From: Methylacidiphilales bacterium
Lineage (GTDB): Bacteria > Verrucomicrobiota > Verrucomicrobiia > Methylacidiphilales > UBA1321
Length of the DNA: 64,000 nt
Direction of reading: 5' to 3'
NCBI GenBank assembly: GCA_026225555.1
Contig: JAMFSY010000114.1
Location: forward strand, 1-64,000
Both the position numbers and the translations under genes were made by a program. Below, piece by piece: positions 53,070 through 61,677 of this stretch; positions within the stretch are counted from its first letter, which is position 1, and every line of letters starts with the position of its first letter. Below the pieces are notes generated by a model. The model was not told the origin of the DNA, searched no databases, and worked only from the letters and a program-made list of their open reading frames with translations.

Positions 53070-54317
53070 TCAGGTGCTTGCCAAATCCCGCAAGACACCT
53101 CCGAGTACCTGTACGCCCGCGCGGATCTGCTCGGGCGAGGAATATTCATCCGGGCGGTGGCTGTAACCATGCCGACAGGGGATGAAGATCATGGCGGTCG
53201 GGCAGAGCAGCGCCATGAAAAGCGAATCGTGGTAGGCGCGGCTGATCAGGCGGTGCGCCTTGAGGTTTGCGGTCTCGGTCTCACGTTGAATTAGGTCGAC
53301 GAGTTGTGGATCGCAGATGGCGGGGGGATCGAGGTTGATCGGCTCATAATCAAGGTCGATATCGCGCCGCAGGCAAATCTCCTCGGCCGCCTTGCGGATG
53401 AAGTCGAGCGCGCCCTGACGTGTCTTCACGTTCGTGTCCCGCAGGTCAATTTCCAATAAAGCCCGGCAGGGAATGCTGTTGATCGCGCCGGGTTCGATCC
53501 GAAGAACCCCGGTCGTGCCCACCGTATCGGGGCAACCCGATTCGAGCGCGGCCTTTTCGACCGCGAGGGCGATCTCGCTGGCGGCCAGGAGAGCGTCGCG
53601 CCGCCCCGGCATCAGCACGGCACCCGCATGACCGCCGCTACCTTCGAGGCGAAAACGAAACGAGCTGGGCGCGGCGATTTTTTCGACCACGCCGATATCA
53701 AGCCCGTCACGTTCCAGCGTGGGGCCTTGCTCGATGTGCAATTCAACGAAGGCCCGATAGATATCTTGGGGCAGGCGGACGGAGGCGAGTTCCGGATCTT
53801 CCGGGTAACCGGCTTCGATTTTAAGTTCAGCGAGGGACAGGCCCTCCCGGCTGCGCAGAGCCAGGGCCCGGTCGGGAGTCATCGCGCCGGAAAGCAGGCG
53901 GCTGCCGAGACAGCCGAGGCCGAAGCGGGTCGGCTCCTCGGAGGTGAACATGATGATCTCCAGCGAACGAACCGGCTGGAATCCTGATTCCTGCAACGCG
54001 CGTATCGCCTCGAGCGCGCCAAGCACACCGACTACGCCGTCATATTTTCCGGCGTTGGGAATGGCATCGATGTGCGAACCGGTGGCCACGGCGGGAAGCT
54101 CGAGATGAAGACCTTCCCAGCGCGCGAAGATGTTGCCGACGGCATCGTGGCGAACGCTAAGGCCCACGGAGCGAAACTTCTCTTCCAGCCATGTGCGGGC
54201 TCGCTGATCTTCCGGGGAGAAGAGCACCCGCGTGACGGCAGGATGATGCGCTTCCGAAATGGCGGCGAGCTCATCGATCTCATCCTGCAACCGGGCGATC
54301 CGGATGGGCAAGGTCAT
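53070..54317 (-). CDS. Ureidoglycolate amidohydrolase, plant UAH type (M20 metallopeptidase fold)
   Basis: 415 residues. Metal site residues include His82 and Asp93 (GSHIDAIPNAGKYDG) and Glu127/Glu128 (TSEEPTR), with the HIEQG motif further on. What separates it from allantoate amidohydrolase is a set of blocks shared with plant UAH: GHAGAVLMPGRRDALLAA, DTVGTTGVL, PGAINSIP, ISRAYHDSLFMA, and MIFIPCRHGYSHRPDEYSSPEQ. The enzyme hydrolyses (S)-ureidoglycolate to glyoxylate, CO2 and two ammonia, in the cytoplasm, using manganese. It is the last gene of the ureide operon, overlapping the ureidoglycine aminohydrolase gene by 4 bp, which fits the order of the pathway. Confidence 0.88.
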   Translation of the reverse strand: MTLPIRIARLQDEIDELAAISEAHHPAVTRVLFSPEDQRARTWLEEKFRSVGLSVRHDAVGNIFARWEGLHLELPAVATGSHIDAIPNAGKYDGVVGVLGALEAIRALQESGFQPVRSLEIIMFTSEEPTRFGLGCLGSRLLSGAMTPDRALALRSREGLSLAELKIEAGYPEDPELASVRLPQDIYRAFVELHIEQGPTLERDGLDIGVVEKIAAPSSFRFRLEGSGGHAGAVLMPGRRDALLAASEIALAVEKAALESGCPDTVGTTGVLRIEPGAINSIPCRALLEIDLRDTNVKTRQGALDFIRKAAEEICLRRDIDLDYEPINLDPPAICDPQLVDLIQRETETANLKAHRLISRAYHDSLFMALLCPTAMIFIPCRHGYSHRPDEYSSPEQIRAGVQVLGGVLRDLAST

Positions 54318-55063
54318 GACAGGAGCGGGCGGTTGACGTCCTTGTAGTAGAGGTACGACGCGGGTTCATCCCCCATGGCCACGAACCACTGCGGGCAGAA
54401 AGGCGCCATCCAGATGACGTCGCCCGCCGCGACCGGATACCACTCGTCTTCCAGACGGTAAACGCCCTGTCCGCTGAGCATGAGCAGGCCATGCTCCATG
54501 ACATGCGTCTCCACAAAAGGCAGCGTCGCGCCCGGTTGATAGGTGAAAATATTGACGGCCAGATCGAAGGAGGGAATGTCGGGCAGCAGCACCTGGAGCA
54601 ACGCCTTGGGGTTGCCGAGAAAAGGCTGGCCCATGATTTTTTTGCTCAAACCAAAAAACGAGGCGGGCGCGGAAAGACCCGGCGAGGGGACATATTTCTT
54701 CTGGAAGAGCGTTACCAGCGCCGGCGTTTTCGAAGGGGCGATTTCCAGCGCATCGTTTTCGCTAACATAGGCAAAACCGCCGGCCTCGAGTGATTCAACG
54801 GTTTTCCCGACCTTACACTGGATCGCTCCGGCGGTGACGTAAATGACCGCTTCGTGGAGATGAGCGGGAAAGCGAGCAACGCCTCCCGCTTCCTCAAAAG
54901 CGAGGCCGAGTTGCGCGAAACCGGCTCCCATGGCGGGCGTGATCAGGGCGGTCAACCGGACCTTCTCCACGCCGGGAAGAGTACTGATGACATGGCCATC
55001 CGGCGCGATGAGGGCATGCCGGGGCTTGATGCGGGTGCGGGTTTGGCCGAAAAGTGGAATCAT
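54314..55063 (-). CDS. allE: (S)-ureidoglycine aminohydrolase, bicupin
   Basis: 249 residues, two cupin domains as in AllE/YlbA. The C-terminal domain carries the Mn-binding set Glu185, His187, His191 (FVETHVMEHGLL) and Gln225 (PFCPQWF), matching the E-x-H-x3-H...Q pattern of the plant enzyme. The N-terminal cupin lacks a full metal site, as in the family. It converts (S)-ureidoglycine, the unstable product of allantoate amidohydrolase, to (S)-ureidoglycolate and ammonia. The gene overlaps by 4 bp with both allantoinase upstream and the amidohydrolase downstream. Confidence 0.93.
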   Translation of the reverse strand: MIPLFGQTRTRIKPRHALIAPDGHVISTLPGVEKVRLTALITPAMGAGFAQLGLAFEEAGGVARFPAHLHEAVIYVTAGAIQCKVGKTVESLEAGGFAYVSENDALEIAPSKTPALVTLFQKKYVPSPGLSAPASFFGLSKKIMGQPFLGNPKALLQVLLPDIPSFDLAVNIFTYQPGATLPFVETHVMEHGLLMLSGQGVYRLEDEWYPVAAGDVIWMAPFCPQWFVAMGDEPASYLYYKDVNRPLLS

Positions 55064-56412
55064 GGGAGGTTGGGACGCAGGATTTGAGCCGGATGTGACG
55101 CCGAGCGTCGATTTTCGGGATGGACCGTCTCGCCGCGCGCCCAGGTCTCCAGAACTGAGACGCGGGAGAAGCGGCCCACATAGGGTGACTGCCGGTGGCG
55201 ATAGAGCAAATCCTCCGCCCGAATGGTATGCTCCGTCGAAGTCGAAAGGAGAACGAGATCTGCCCCCGCGCCTTCGACCAACTCACCCTTGCCGGCGAGC
55301 CGAAAACGCCGGGCCACGTTGGTGGCGGTGAGCCGAACGACCAGGCTGGGCGAAAGTTTTTCTTCCAGGACCGCTGCTTCGAAGAGGAGAGGCAGGGCGT
55401 GTTGGCACCCGGATATTCCACCCCACACTTTGAAAAAATCGGCGCTCTGCTTCATCTCCGGCGGAGAGGGCGAGTGATCAGAGCCGACCGTATCGACCAG
55501 GCCGTCACCGAGGGCGCGGCGGAGCTTTTCCACTTCAGCGCGGGGCCGCAGCGGCGGGGCGCATTTGGCCACGGCGCCCAAACGGATAACGTCAGTCTCG
55601 TCGAGCACCAGGTAGTGGGGACAGGTCTCCGCCGTGACATCGAGGCCGCTCTTTTTGGCGGCGGCGATCCGTTCCAGTCCTGCCCGCGAACTGACGTGGA
55701 CGATGTGGAGGGCGCACCCGGTTTCCCGTGCGCAGGACATGGCTTCGTCGATGGCGTCGAGTTCCGCCTGGATGGGACGGGAGCCAAGATAATCAGCGAT
55801 TTGGGTGCGGCCTTCCTCTTGCGCAAGACGGCTCAATTTTGCGGTGAGAATGGCGCTTTCCGCATGCACGGCGACAGGCAGGCGAAGCTCGGCGGCGCGC
55901 CGCATGCCTTCCCGGAGCGTGGCTCTGTTGGCGCACGGAAACTCGTCGATTCCGCTATCGGACATGAAGGCCTTGAATCCGATTGCGCCGCATTCAGCGA
56001 GTTCGCCCAGCTTGCCCAGATTTTCCGGCACGAGGCCGCCCCAAATCGCGGCATCCAGCGCCGATTCCCGGACGATGGCGGCGGCCTTGGCGGTAAAGGT
56101 GGTGGCGTCGAGCACGGGCGGCGAGCTGTTCAACGGCATGTCGATGAAGAGAGTTCCTCCACCGGCGGCGAGAGCACGACTACCGGTGGCCGCGCCTTCC
56201 CACTCGGTCCGTCCGGGTTCGTTGAAATGCACGTGCGCGTCGATAAAACCGGGAAGAAGGTAATGCCCACGGGCTTCCACCACGCGTCGGGCCGCGAGGT
56301 CGAGAGAGTCGGCGATCGCCGTGATTCGTCCCCCCGTCACCGCGACATCGGCGACTCGGCTGGTGACGGAATCGACCACCGTTGCTCCGCGAATGAGGAG
56401 GTCGCAGCTCAC
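55060..56412 (-). CDS. allB: Allantoinase
   Basis: 450 residues from GTG 56412, chosen because it overlaps the previous stop codon as GTGA and gives VSCDLLIRGATVVDS, the normal N-terminus; an open extension to 56511 runs inside the upstream gene. The length matches E. coli AllB (453). Metal-binding residues of the amidohydrolase fold: His60 and His62 (DAHVHFNEPG), carbamylated Lys147 (GFKAFM), His183, His238 (HIVHVS) and Asp311 (GSDHSP). The enzyme opens the hydantoin ring of (S)-allantoin to give allantoate. It sits in the middle of the ureide operon. Confidence 0.95.
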   Translation of the reverse strand: MSCDLLIRGATVVDSVTSRVADVAVTGGRITAIADSLDLAARRVVEARGHYLLPGFIDAHVHFNEPGRTEWEGAATGSRALAAGGGTLFIDMPLNSSPPVLDATTFTAKAAAIVRESALDAAIWGGLVPENLGKLGELAECGAIGFKAFMSDSGIDEFPCANRATLREGMRRAAELRLPVAVHAESAILTAKLSRLAQEEGRTQIADYLGSRPIQAELDAIDEAMSCARETGCALHIVHVSSRAGLERIAAAKKSGLDVTAETCPHYLVLDETDVIRLGAVAKCAPPLRPRAEVEKLRRALGDGLVDTVGSDHSPSPPEMKQSADFFKVWGGISGCQHALPLLFEAAVLEEKLSPSLVVRLTATNVARRFRLAGKGELVEGAGADLVLLSTSTEHTIRAEDLLYRHRQSPYVGRFSRVSVLETWARGETVHPENRRSASHPAQILRPNLP

Positions 56413-57632
56413 GCCAGTTCCCGGATGAAGGTGACGAGCGCGCGCAACGCGAGGGAGATGTCCTCCGGCTCGACGTGCTCGTCGGGATGATGGCTGAGTC
56501 CCGCGCGGCAACGAACGAAGAGCATGGCGATAGGCGCCAGGCGGGAGAGAATGACGCCATCATGGCCAGCCCCGCTGAGAAGATGCGGGGCGCGCTCCTG
56601 CTGCTTTTCCACCGCTTGGGCCAGGCGGGTGGTCAAGGAGGGATCGCAATCGACCGCCTCGCTCGACTGGATTTTGACGAGGGAAAAACTCAGGCGGCGA
56701 CGATCCGCCAGGAGGGTCGCTTCCTGTCCGAGTCGGCCCACGACGGCGGCGACGGATGAGCTTTGGGCATGACGCACATCAAGGGAGAGAGAGACCTTTT
56801 GCGCGATGACGTTACTGATATTCGGTTCCACCTTGATCTGGCCGACGGTGGCGACCAAGCCCTCGGTTTCGCCGGCAATCCTTTCCACCAGGGAAATGAA
56901 TTCCGAGGCACCCGTGAGGGCATCCCGTCGCAAGTTCATTGGCGTCGTCCCGGCATGACCAGCGAGACCGGTGAAGATCGCCGTATAACGGCTTTGGGCC
57001 GCGATGGCGGTCACGACTCCCAGCGCCAGTCCCGCCGCTTCGAGAACTGGGCCCTGTTCGATGTGGGCCTCGACATAGCCGAGCAATTCGCCCGGCGCAT
57101 AACGGGCGTGGGGGAGTCCTTCCGAACCGCCAACGACTTCACCGAGGGGCGCGCCACCTTCGTCCCGCAGGTGGATATCTTCCGCCGTGATCAAACCCGC
57201 GATGGCCTTGCTGCCGAGATAGGCCGAGTGAAAACGAACGCCTTCCTCGTCTGAAAAACCGATGACATCGAGGTGGAAGGGAAGGATCACGTCATCGCGT
57301 CGCAGTTCCTCACAAGCGGCGAGCGCGAGCAGCACGCCGAGAGGCCCGTCGTAGCGGCCCGCGTTGCGCACCGTATCGAGATGGGAGCCGAGCAGAAGCG
57401 TGCGCGCCGAGGGCTGAGGACTGCGCAGTCGGCCAATCAAATTTCCCCATCGATCTATATCGACCTCAAGGCCGGCATCCCGCATCCAGGCTTCCACCTG
57501 CGCATTGGCGATGGCCATGGCATCGGAGAGAAAAGTCCGCGTCAGGACACCCGGTTCGTCGCTGATCTCGCCGAGCCGCCCCAGTCGGTCGACCACGGTT
57601 CCGGCCCTATCGTCTTTATGGAAAAAAGTCAT
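56409..57632 (-). CDS. allC: Allantoate amidohydrolase (M20 hydantoinase/carbamoylase family)
   Basis: 407 residues from ATG 57632; this ATG shares one base with the stop of the preceding gene (TGATG). Metal residues: His84 and Asp95 (GSHLDTVRNAGRYDG), Glu129/Glu130 (SDEEGVRF), His190 (EAHIEQGPVLE), and a late His in LSHHPDE. Blocks such as VVTAIAAQSRY, GHAGTTPMNLRRDA and LLSGAGHDGVI follow E. coli AllC, which hydrolyses allantoate to (S)-ureidoglycine, CO2 and ammonia. A N-carbamoyl amino acid hydrolase is the usual alternative for this family, but the operon between HIU hydrolase and allantoinase makes the assignment strong. Confidence 0.88.
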   Translation of the reverse strand: MTFFHKDDRAGTVVDRLGRLGEISDEPGVLTRTFLSDAMAIANAQVEAWMRDAGLEVDIDRWGNLIGRLRSPQPSARTLLLGSHLDTVRNAGRYDGPLGVLLALAACEELRRDDVILPFHLDVIGFSDEEGVRFHSAYLGSKAIAGLITAEDIHLRDEGGAPLGEVVGGSEGLPHARYAPGELLGYVEAHIEQGPVLEAAGLALGVVTAIAAQSRYTAIFTGLAGHAGTTPMNLRRDALTGASEFISLVERIAGETEGLVATVGQIKVEPNISNVIAQKVSLSLDVRHAQSSSVAAVVGRLGQEATLLADRRRLSFSLVKIQSSEAVDCDPSLTTRLAQAVEKQQERAPHLLSGAGHDGVILSRLAPIAMLFVRCRAGLSHHPDEHVEPEDISLALRALVTFIRELA

Positions 57633-58003
57633 CAACTGCCCCGATAAGTCGAGTAGGCCCAGGGCGAGGTCAGCAGCGGCACATGATAATTTGCCGTCGC
57701 ATCGGTTACGGTGAAGCGGACAGGCACCTCGTCGAGAAAAGGGGGATCGGTGGTGACCGCTTCCGTTTTCCGAAAATAGGCGCCGATCTGAAAACGCAGC
57801 TCCATCGTGCCAGGCTGAAAATCGGCGCCGCTCAACAAGGGTTCATCGGTTCGGCCATCCGGATTGGTTACCACACTGCGGAGGAGTTTAGGTTCCCGGC
57901 CTGACTCCAGCCGCCAAAGTTCAATGACCACGCCAGCGGCGGGTCGTCCGTGGTAACTATCAAGAACGTGGGTCGAAAGCTTTCCCGCCATGACCTCAAT
58001 CAT
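57632..58003 (-). CDS. 5-hydroxyisourate hydrolase (transthyretin-like)
   Basis: 123 residues. The hallmarks are the N-terminal LSTHVLDSYHGRPA with catalytic His12, the central Arg, and the C-terminal tetrapeptide YRGS (120-123), which distinguishes HIU hydrolases from transthyretin. A start at ATG 57991 (MAGKLSTHVLD) is also possible. It hydrolyses 5-hydroxyisourate, the uricase product, to OHCU. The gene overlaps the OHCU decarboxylase gene by 8 bp, so the two steps that follow uricase are translationally linked here although uricase itself is in another operon 13 kb away. Confidence 0.94.
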   Translation of the reverse strand: MIEVMAGKLSTHVLDSYHGRPAAGVVIELWRLESGREPKLLRSVVTNPDGRTDEPLLSGADFQPGTMELRFQIGAYFRKTEAVTTDPPFLDEVPVRFTVTDATANYHVPLLTSPWAYSTYRGS

Positions 58004-58517
58004 GCACGATCTGCGCCAATCTCAACGCGGCGATTTGGCGGATCTCCGCCAGCGCGGTGGCGATCTCCTGTTCGCGGTCGTTGAGCAGGCGTCGCCGGAA
58101 GGCCTCCAGGATGGCCGACCGGTCATTGAGTCGCGCACAAATCACGAAGGGAAATTTGAACCGGTCCACATAGAGTCCGTTGAGTCGATCGAATTCAGCC
58201 GCCTCCTCGTTGTTGAGGCGATCCAGCCCGGCGCTACGTTGTTCCTCTGTCGATTCGCTGGTCAATGTTCCAGCCCGCGCGAGACGGCCCGCCAGATCGG
58301 GATGAGCGCGGATCAGGGCCAGACGCTCTTCGCGAGAGGCGGCCCGAAGAGTTGCATCCAATTTATTCAGCAAATCTTCAACCGAAGAAAAAGGACGCCG
58401 CGTCCAGGTTTGCCCCGCAATCCAGGGCGAATGTTCATAGATGGAACCGAGATGGCTCACGAATTTCTCCTCTGAAAACGTGTTGAGTTGGGAAAGGGGA
58501 ATGGGCGCGTCGGACAC
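57996..58517 (-). CDS. OHCU decarboxylase
   Basis: 173 residues from GTG 58517 (VSDAPIPLSQLNTF...), which fits the family start; a TTG 12 codons upstream is the alternative. Family motifs: YEHSPWIA, IRAHPDLAGR with catalytic His72, QRSAGLDRL, and LNGLYVDRFKFPFVI. It decarboxylates 2-oxo-4-hydroxy-4-carboxy-5-ureidoimidazoline to (S)-allantoin, giving the correct enantiomer for allantoinase. It is the first gene of the six-gene ureide operon and is divergent from the TonB receptor gene. Confidence 0.93.
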   Translation of the reverse strand: MSDAPIPLSQLNTFSEEKFVSHLGSIYEHSPWIAGQTWTRRPFSSVEDLLNKLDATLRAASREERLALIRAHPDLAGRLARAGTLTSESTEEQRSAGLDRLNNEEAAEFDRLNGLYVDRFKFPFVICARLNDRSAILEAFRRRLLNDREQEIATALAEIRQIAALRLAQIVHD

Positions 58518-58700
58518 GCGTCTCAGATAGCGGAACTTCCTCGGCAGCGTCAAGGGACTCTTCGCTTGAAAGAGGGATTGTCCAGATAAACAGACAATTG
58601 AGAATTTTCAGCCTCTGGCCGCTCGAAATAGACCAAACGTTCTGAGCGGACATTAACCAGATAAGTGAAACCGATTAAACACATCTTTAAGACCGAAATC

Positions 58701-58712
58701 CTAAACGTTTAG
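58701..58712. promoter_or_regulatory. Palindromic putative operator CTAAACGTTTAG
   Basis: A perfect 12-bp palindrome with a central CG lies in the 280-bp gap between the divergent ureide operon and the TonB receptor gene. A second half-site, CGTTTAG, occurs at 58747-58753. The position between two divergent genes and the repeated half-site suggest a regulator binding site, by inference only. Confidence 0.4.
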
Positions 58713-58726
58713 GGGACACTTCTAGA

Positions 58727-58762
58727 GACCTATAAAAAAATTAGGTCGTTTAGTTTTTTTTT
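58727..58762 (+). terminator. Small hairpin followed by T-tract upstream of the TonB receptor
   Basis: GACCTA (58727-58732) and TAGGTC (58742-58747) can pair around an A-rich loop, followed after six bases by nine T residues (58754-58762). It looks like a weak intrinsic terminator, but it lies only 36 bp before the receptor start codon, so it would act as an attenuator in the leader, if it is real. Confidence 0.3.
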
Positions 58763-58797
58763 AGCATTGGTACGGCCACTGCTAACGGGTGACCCGA

Positions 58798-61266
58798 ATG
58801 AAATTACCTATCCTTAATTCGAGTGTTCTGATGTTAGGGCTGGCCCTGCTCGCCGCTCCGCTTGCTTTTGGGCAGGCTACATCGGTGACGACGCCTAACT
58901 CCGACCAAACCACGCCGCCGAGCACGGACCAGACGACGGCCTCGCCGCCCAAGGGCAACACCAAGGTCGAGCCGACCGCGTCGGCCAGCATGAACACCAT
59001 CGTGGTGAACGCCGTGCCGGTGGAGGAAAACATCATGCCGACAAGCCGTCCGGTGAACTCGGTTTTCGGTTTGGATATGTCGGTGCTCGATACTCCGCGA
59101 AACGTGACGATTATCTCGCGCGAACAATTGAGCCAGATCGATATTCAGGATGCTCGCGATTATAGCAAGCTGACTTCGGACGCCTATACGGAATCCGATT
59201 TCGGTACGCCAGCAGTTCCCTCCATTCGCGGTCCACCGGCCGACGTTTTCATCAATGGCCAGCGCTCGGGCTGGAATGCGGATGGAAATGGCCCCCCGGT
59301 CGATTTCAATAACATCGAATCGGTCAATATCGTGAAGGGACCGCCCACGGCCGAATCGGGGTCCTCGATCTTCGTCGGTGGTTATGTCGATGAGATCACC
59401 AAGAAGCCTTATTTTGATAAGTTTCAGGGCGATGCCACCGCCACGATCGGCATGTTCGATCAGTATCGGCAGACGCTCGATTTCGGAGCGCCCATCGTGA
59501 AGGATCAACTGGCCTATCGCGTCAGTTATTCCGGTGAGGAATCGGGAAGCTATTACGATTATGTCCATAACGATTCCCAGTATGGCTACGCCGCCTTGAG
59601 CTGGATTCCCTCGGACAAATACACCCTCGATTTCAACACCTCTTTCGGTGAAGTCGATTACCTCGAAAACACCGGTATCAATCGCGTTACCCAGGACCTG
59701 ATCGATAACGGGCAGTATATCACCGGTCAGGCCCCGACGGTGAACGGAACCGGGGCGCAGCAAGGGTTTGGGAATACCTACACCCCCACGGGAACATCGC
59801 CGATCAGCCGGTCGACGAACATTCATAATCCGAATGATGGCGCGTACGCCAAGACGCTGAACGGCCAGATCGTTCAGACATTGACGGTGAACGATAATGT
59901 CAAAATTATCGATAACGCCTTTTATCAATATCTGGACTGGAGGACCTATAATGGTCAGTTCTATGATCAGTATTCGGATGGCGATTACAGCGCCGACAAT
60001 CGGTTGTCCGTGCAATTGAGCGACGATATTCCGATCATTGACGCCTCCAAGTCGTCGGACTCCAAGGGCGCGTCCGATTCTGGAATCACCTTCCATAACG
60101 AGCTGAATACCGGCTTGGAGTTCCGCTTCCAGCAGAACACCGATTATCAGAGCATCGCGACGGAGCCGTTTAACATCTATGATTTGGATGGTAACAACAG
60201 CACGATCTTTAATGAGATCCCTCCGAGCCAATATGCTGCTTTCAATGTGGCCCACATTCCCGGGCTGCCTGATAAATATCTGTTCGATATCAACAGCGAT
60301 GATTCCGGAAAGTCGGAGCAGTACGAGACCGGTCTCTTCGCTCAGGATGTCCTCCAATTCACGAAGCAGTGGTCCCTGATCTTCGGTGCACGAGCCGACA
60401 TTCTCCATGTAGATGCGGAGACCCCTCCCGGAACACCGCAAGCGTTGAACTACAGTGATTCCACGACCCAGATATTGCCTAACTTCAATGTCAGCCCGAC
60501 GTTTAAGCCGTTCGAATGGATGACTCTCTATGCCACTCTGAATAGAGGTCAGGTCCCGGGGAACACCGGCCAGTCGGGATCGTACAGCCCTTATCTCATG
60601 AGCTCCTCGGATTTCCATCAGAACAATACGATGTACGAGTTGGGAGCCAAGGTCTCGCTCCTGAAGGATAAGCTCTACGCCACCGCGACCGTCTATAAGG
60701 AAAACCGCTATGACCCAGCCTCGGACGGAGGCGCCTATCGCCAGCGGGTCAACGGGGCTGAGTTCGATCTCAATTACCAGCCGGACAAGCACTTCTATGC
60801 GACGGCCAGCTATAGCTGGATGGAAAGCCATGACATCAGCCCGGGTTTCCAATACAACACGGTCCCGGAAGATCAGGCGAACGTTGGTGGCACCACCACC
60901 GCCGATACGCCCAGTTTCTTCATGCCGACGGGTGGCTTGACGGGAACGTATAAGTTCCCTGGTTTCCCCGTCAACTCGTTCAATGCCCTGGCGGTCTATA
61001 AGTTCGATTGCGGTCTTGGCCTCAGCGCGGATCTCCAGGTTACCAGCCCCATGAATGTGGCCTGGGTGGGCGGCGTGCAGATTCCGTGGCAGTACAATGT
61101 GGATATGAGCGCGTTCTATACGTACAAGCAGTCGGAGATTAAACTCTCTGTCTATAACGTGACGAACCAGCAGAATTGGGGAACGGTCAATCCGATCTAT
61201 GGCCTCGATTCCATCTTTGCGGAAGAGCCGATTCACATCGAAGGCACGATCAAGATTCATTTCTAA
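58798..61266 (+). CDS. TonB-dependent outer-membrane receptor
   Basis: 822 residues from ATG 58798; a GTG nine bases earlier is possible. Signal peptide to ~AFGQ (residue 26), then a Thr/Pro/Ser-rich linker and a likely TonB box NTIVVNAV (66-73). The plug domain follows (~80-210: VLDTPRNVTIISREQL, SIRGPPADVFINGQR, VNIVKGPPTAESGSS), then a 22-strand barrel of aromatic-rich strands ending HIEGTIKIHF with a terminal Phe. It moves a ligand over the outer membrane using TonB. The plug resembles siderophore-type receptors, but the ligand is unknown; the divergent ureide operon hints at purines or ureides. A strong terminator follows. Confidence 0.9.
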   Translation: MKLPILNSSVLMLGLALLAAPLAFGQATSVTTPNSDQTTPPSTDQTTASPPKGNTKVEPTASASMNTIVVNAVPVEENIMPTSRPVNSVFGLDMSVLDTPRNVTIISREQLSQIDIQDARDYSKLTSDAYTESDFGTPAVPSIRGPPADVFINGQRSGWNADGNGPPVDFNNIESVNIVKGPPTAESGSSIFVGGYVDEITKKPYFDKFQGDATATIGMFDQYRQTLDFGAPIVKDQLAYRVSYSGEESGSYYDYVHNDSQYGYAALSWIPSDKYTLDFNTSFGEVDYLENTGINRVTQDLIDNGQYITGQAPTVNGTGAQQGFGNTYTPTGTSPISRSTNIHNPNDGAYAKTLNGQIVQTLTVNDNVKIIDNAFYQYLDWRTYNGQFYDQYSDGDYSADNRLSVQLSDDIPIIDASKSSDSKGASDSGITFHNELNTGLEFRFQQNTDYQSIATEPFNIYDLDGNNSTIFNEIPPSQYAAFNVAHIPGLPDKYLFDINSDDSGKSEQYETGLFAQDVLQFTKQWSLIFGARADILHVDAETPPGTPQALNYSDSTTQILPNFNVSPTFKPFEWMTLYATLNRGQVPGNTGQSGSYSPYLMSSSDFHQNNTMYELGAKVSLLKDKLYATATVYKENRYDPASDGGAYRQRVNGAEFDLNYQPDKHFYATASYSWMESHDISPGFQYNTVPEDQANVGGTTTADTPSFFMPTGGLTGTYKFPGFPVNSFNALAVYKFDCGLGLSADLQVTSPMNVAWVGGVQIPWQYNVDMSAFYTYKQSEIKLSVYNVTNQQNWGTVNPIYGLDSIFAEEPIHIEGTIKIHF

Positions 61267-61677
61267 AGCCCGCAACGCCTTCTTAGCTGCAAGCTAAAAA
61301 GCAAAACCCAGGCCGCGAGTTTCGACTCTGGACTGGGTTTCTGCTTTTTAGGGGAAAGCGATTTCTCAGAGGTGATCCGATCTAAATATCGAACCAGGAC
61401 TGGGTCATGTTCGGTATGGCGAACGGCCTGTCGAGATGCACTCACCCTGAACCTTCCTGGAAGATAGCGTAGCGTCGGATTGGCTTTTTCGGACCCATAT
61501 TGGGGAACGAGGAATGGAAAGCTAGTCGCGCGCAAGCTGGGGAAGGATTGGCACCCTGACTGCTTGGTAGGGACGTCGCGAGTAAAGCCTGCCGAAGCCT
61601 GCTTCGCTCACTTCTAACCGAGAGGGCCGATTGGAAAGAAATCACGGACCTTCAAAAAACAATCCGAGGAGTAAAAC
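61267..61677. other. Non-coding region between TonB receptor and ExbB genes
   Basis: About 410 bp. It begins with a small inverted repeat TTAGCT/AGCTAA (61283-61297), then the receptor terminator (61294-61351). The remainder should hold the exbB promoter. I saw no convincing reading frame or RNA gene in it. Confidence 0.5.
61294..61351 (+). terminator. Rho-independent terminator after the TonB receptor gene
   Basis: CTAAAAAGCAAAACCCAG (61294-61311) pairs with CTGGGTTTCTGCTTTTTAG (61333-61351) with a single-base bulge, around a 21-nt loop. The T-rich right arm and A-rich left arm would allow termination in both directions. Confidence 0.75.

Noticed and set aside
58834-61275. Open frame of ~810 codons on the minus strand opposite the TonB receptor
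   Set aside because: The plus-strand product has a signal peptide, TonB box, plug and barrel; the antisense product is Arg/Ile/Val-rich with no recognisable domain.
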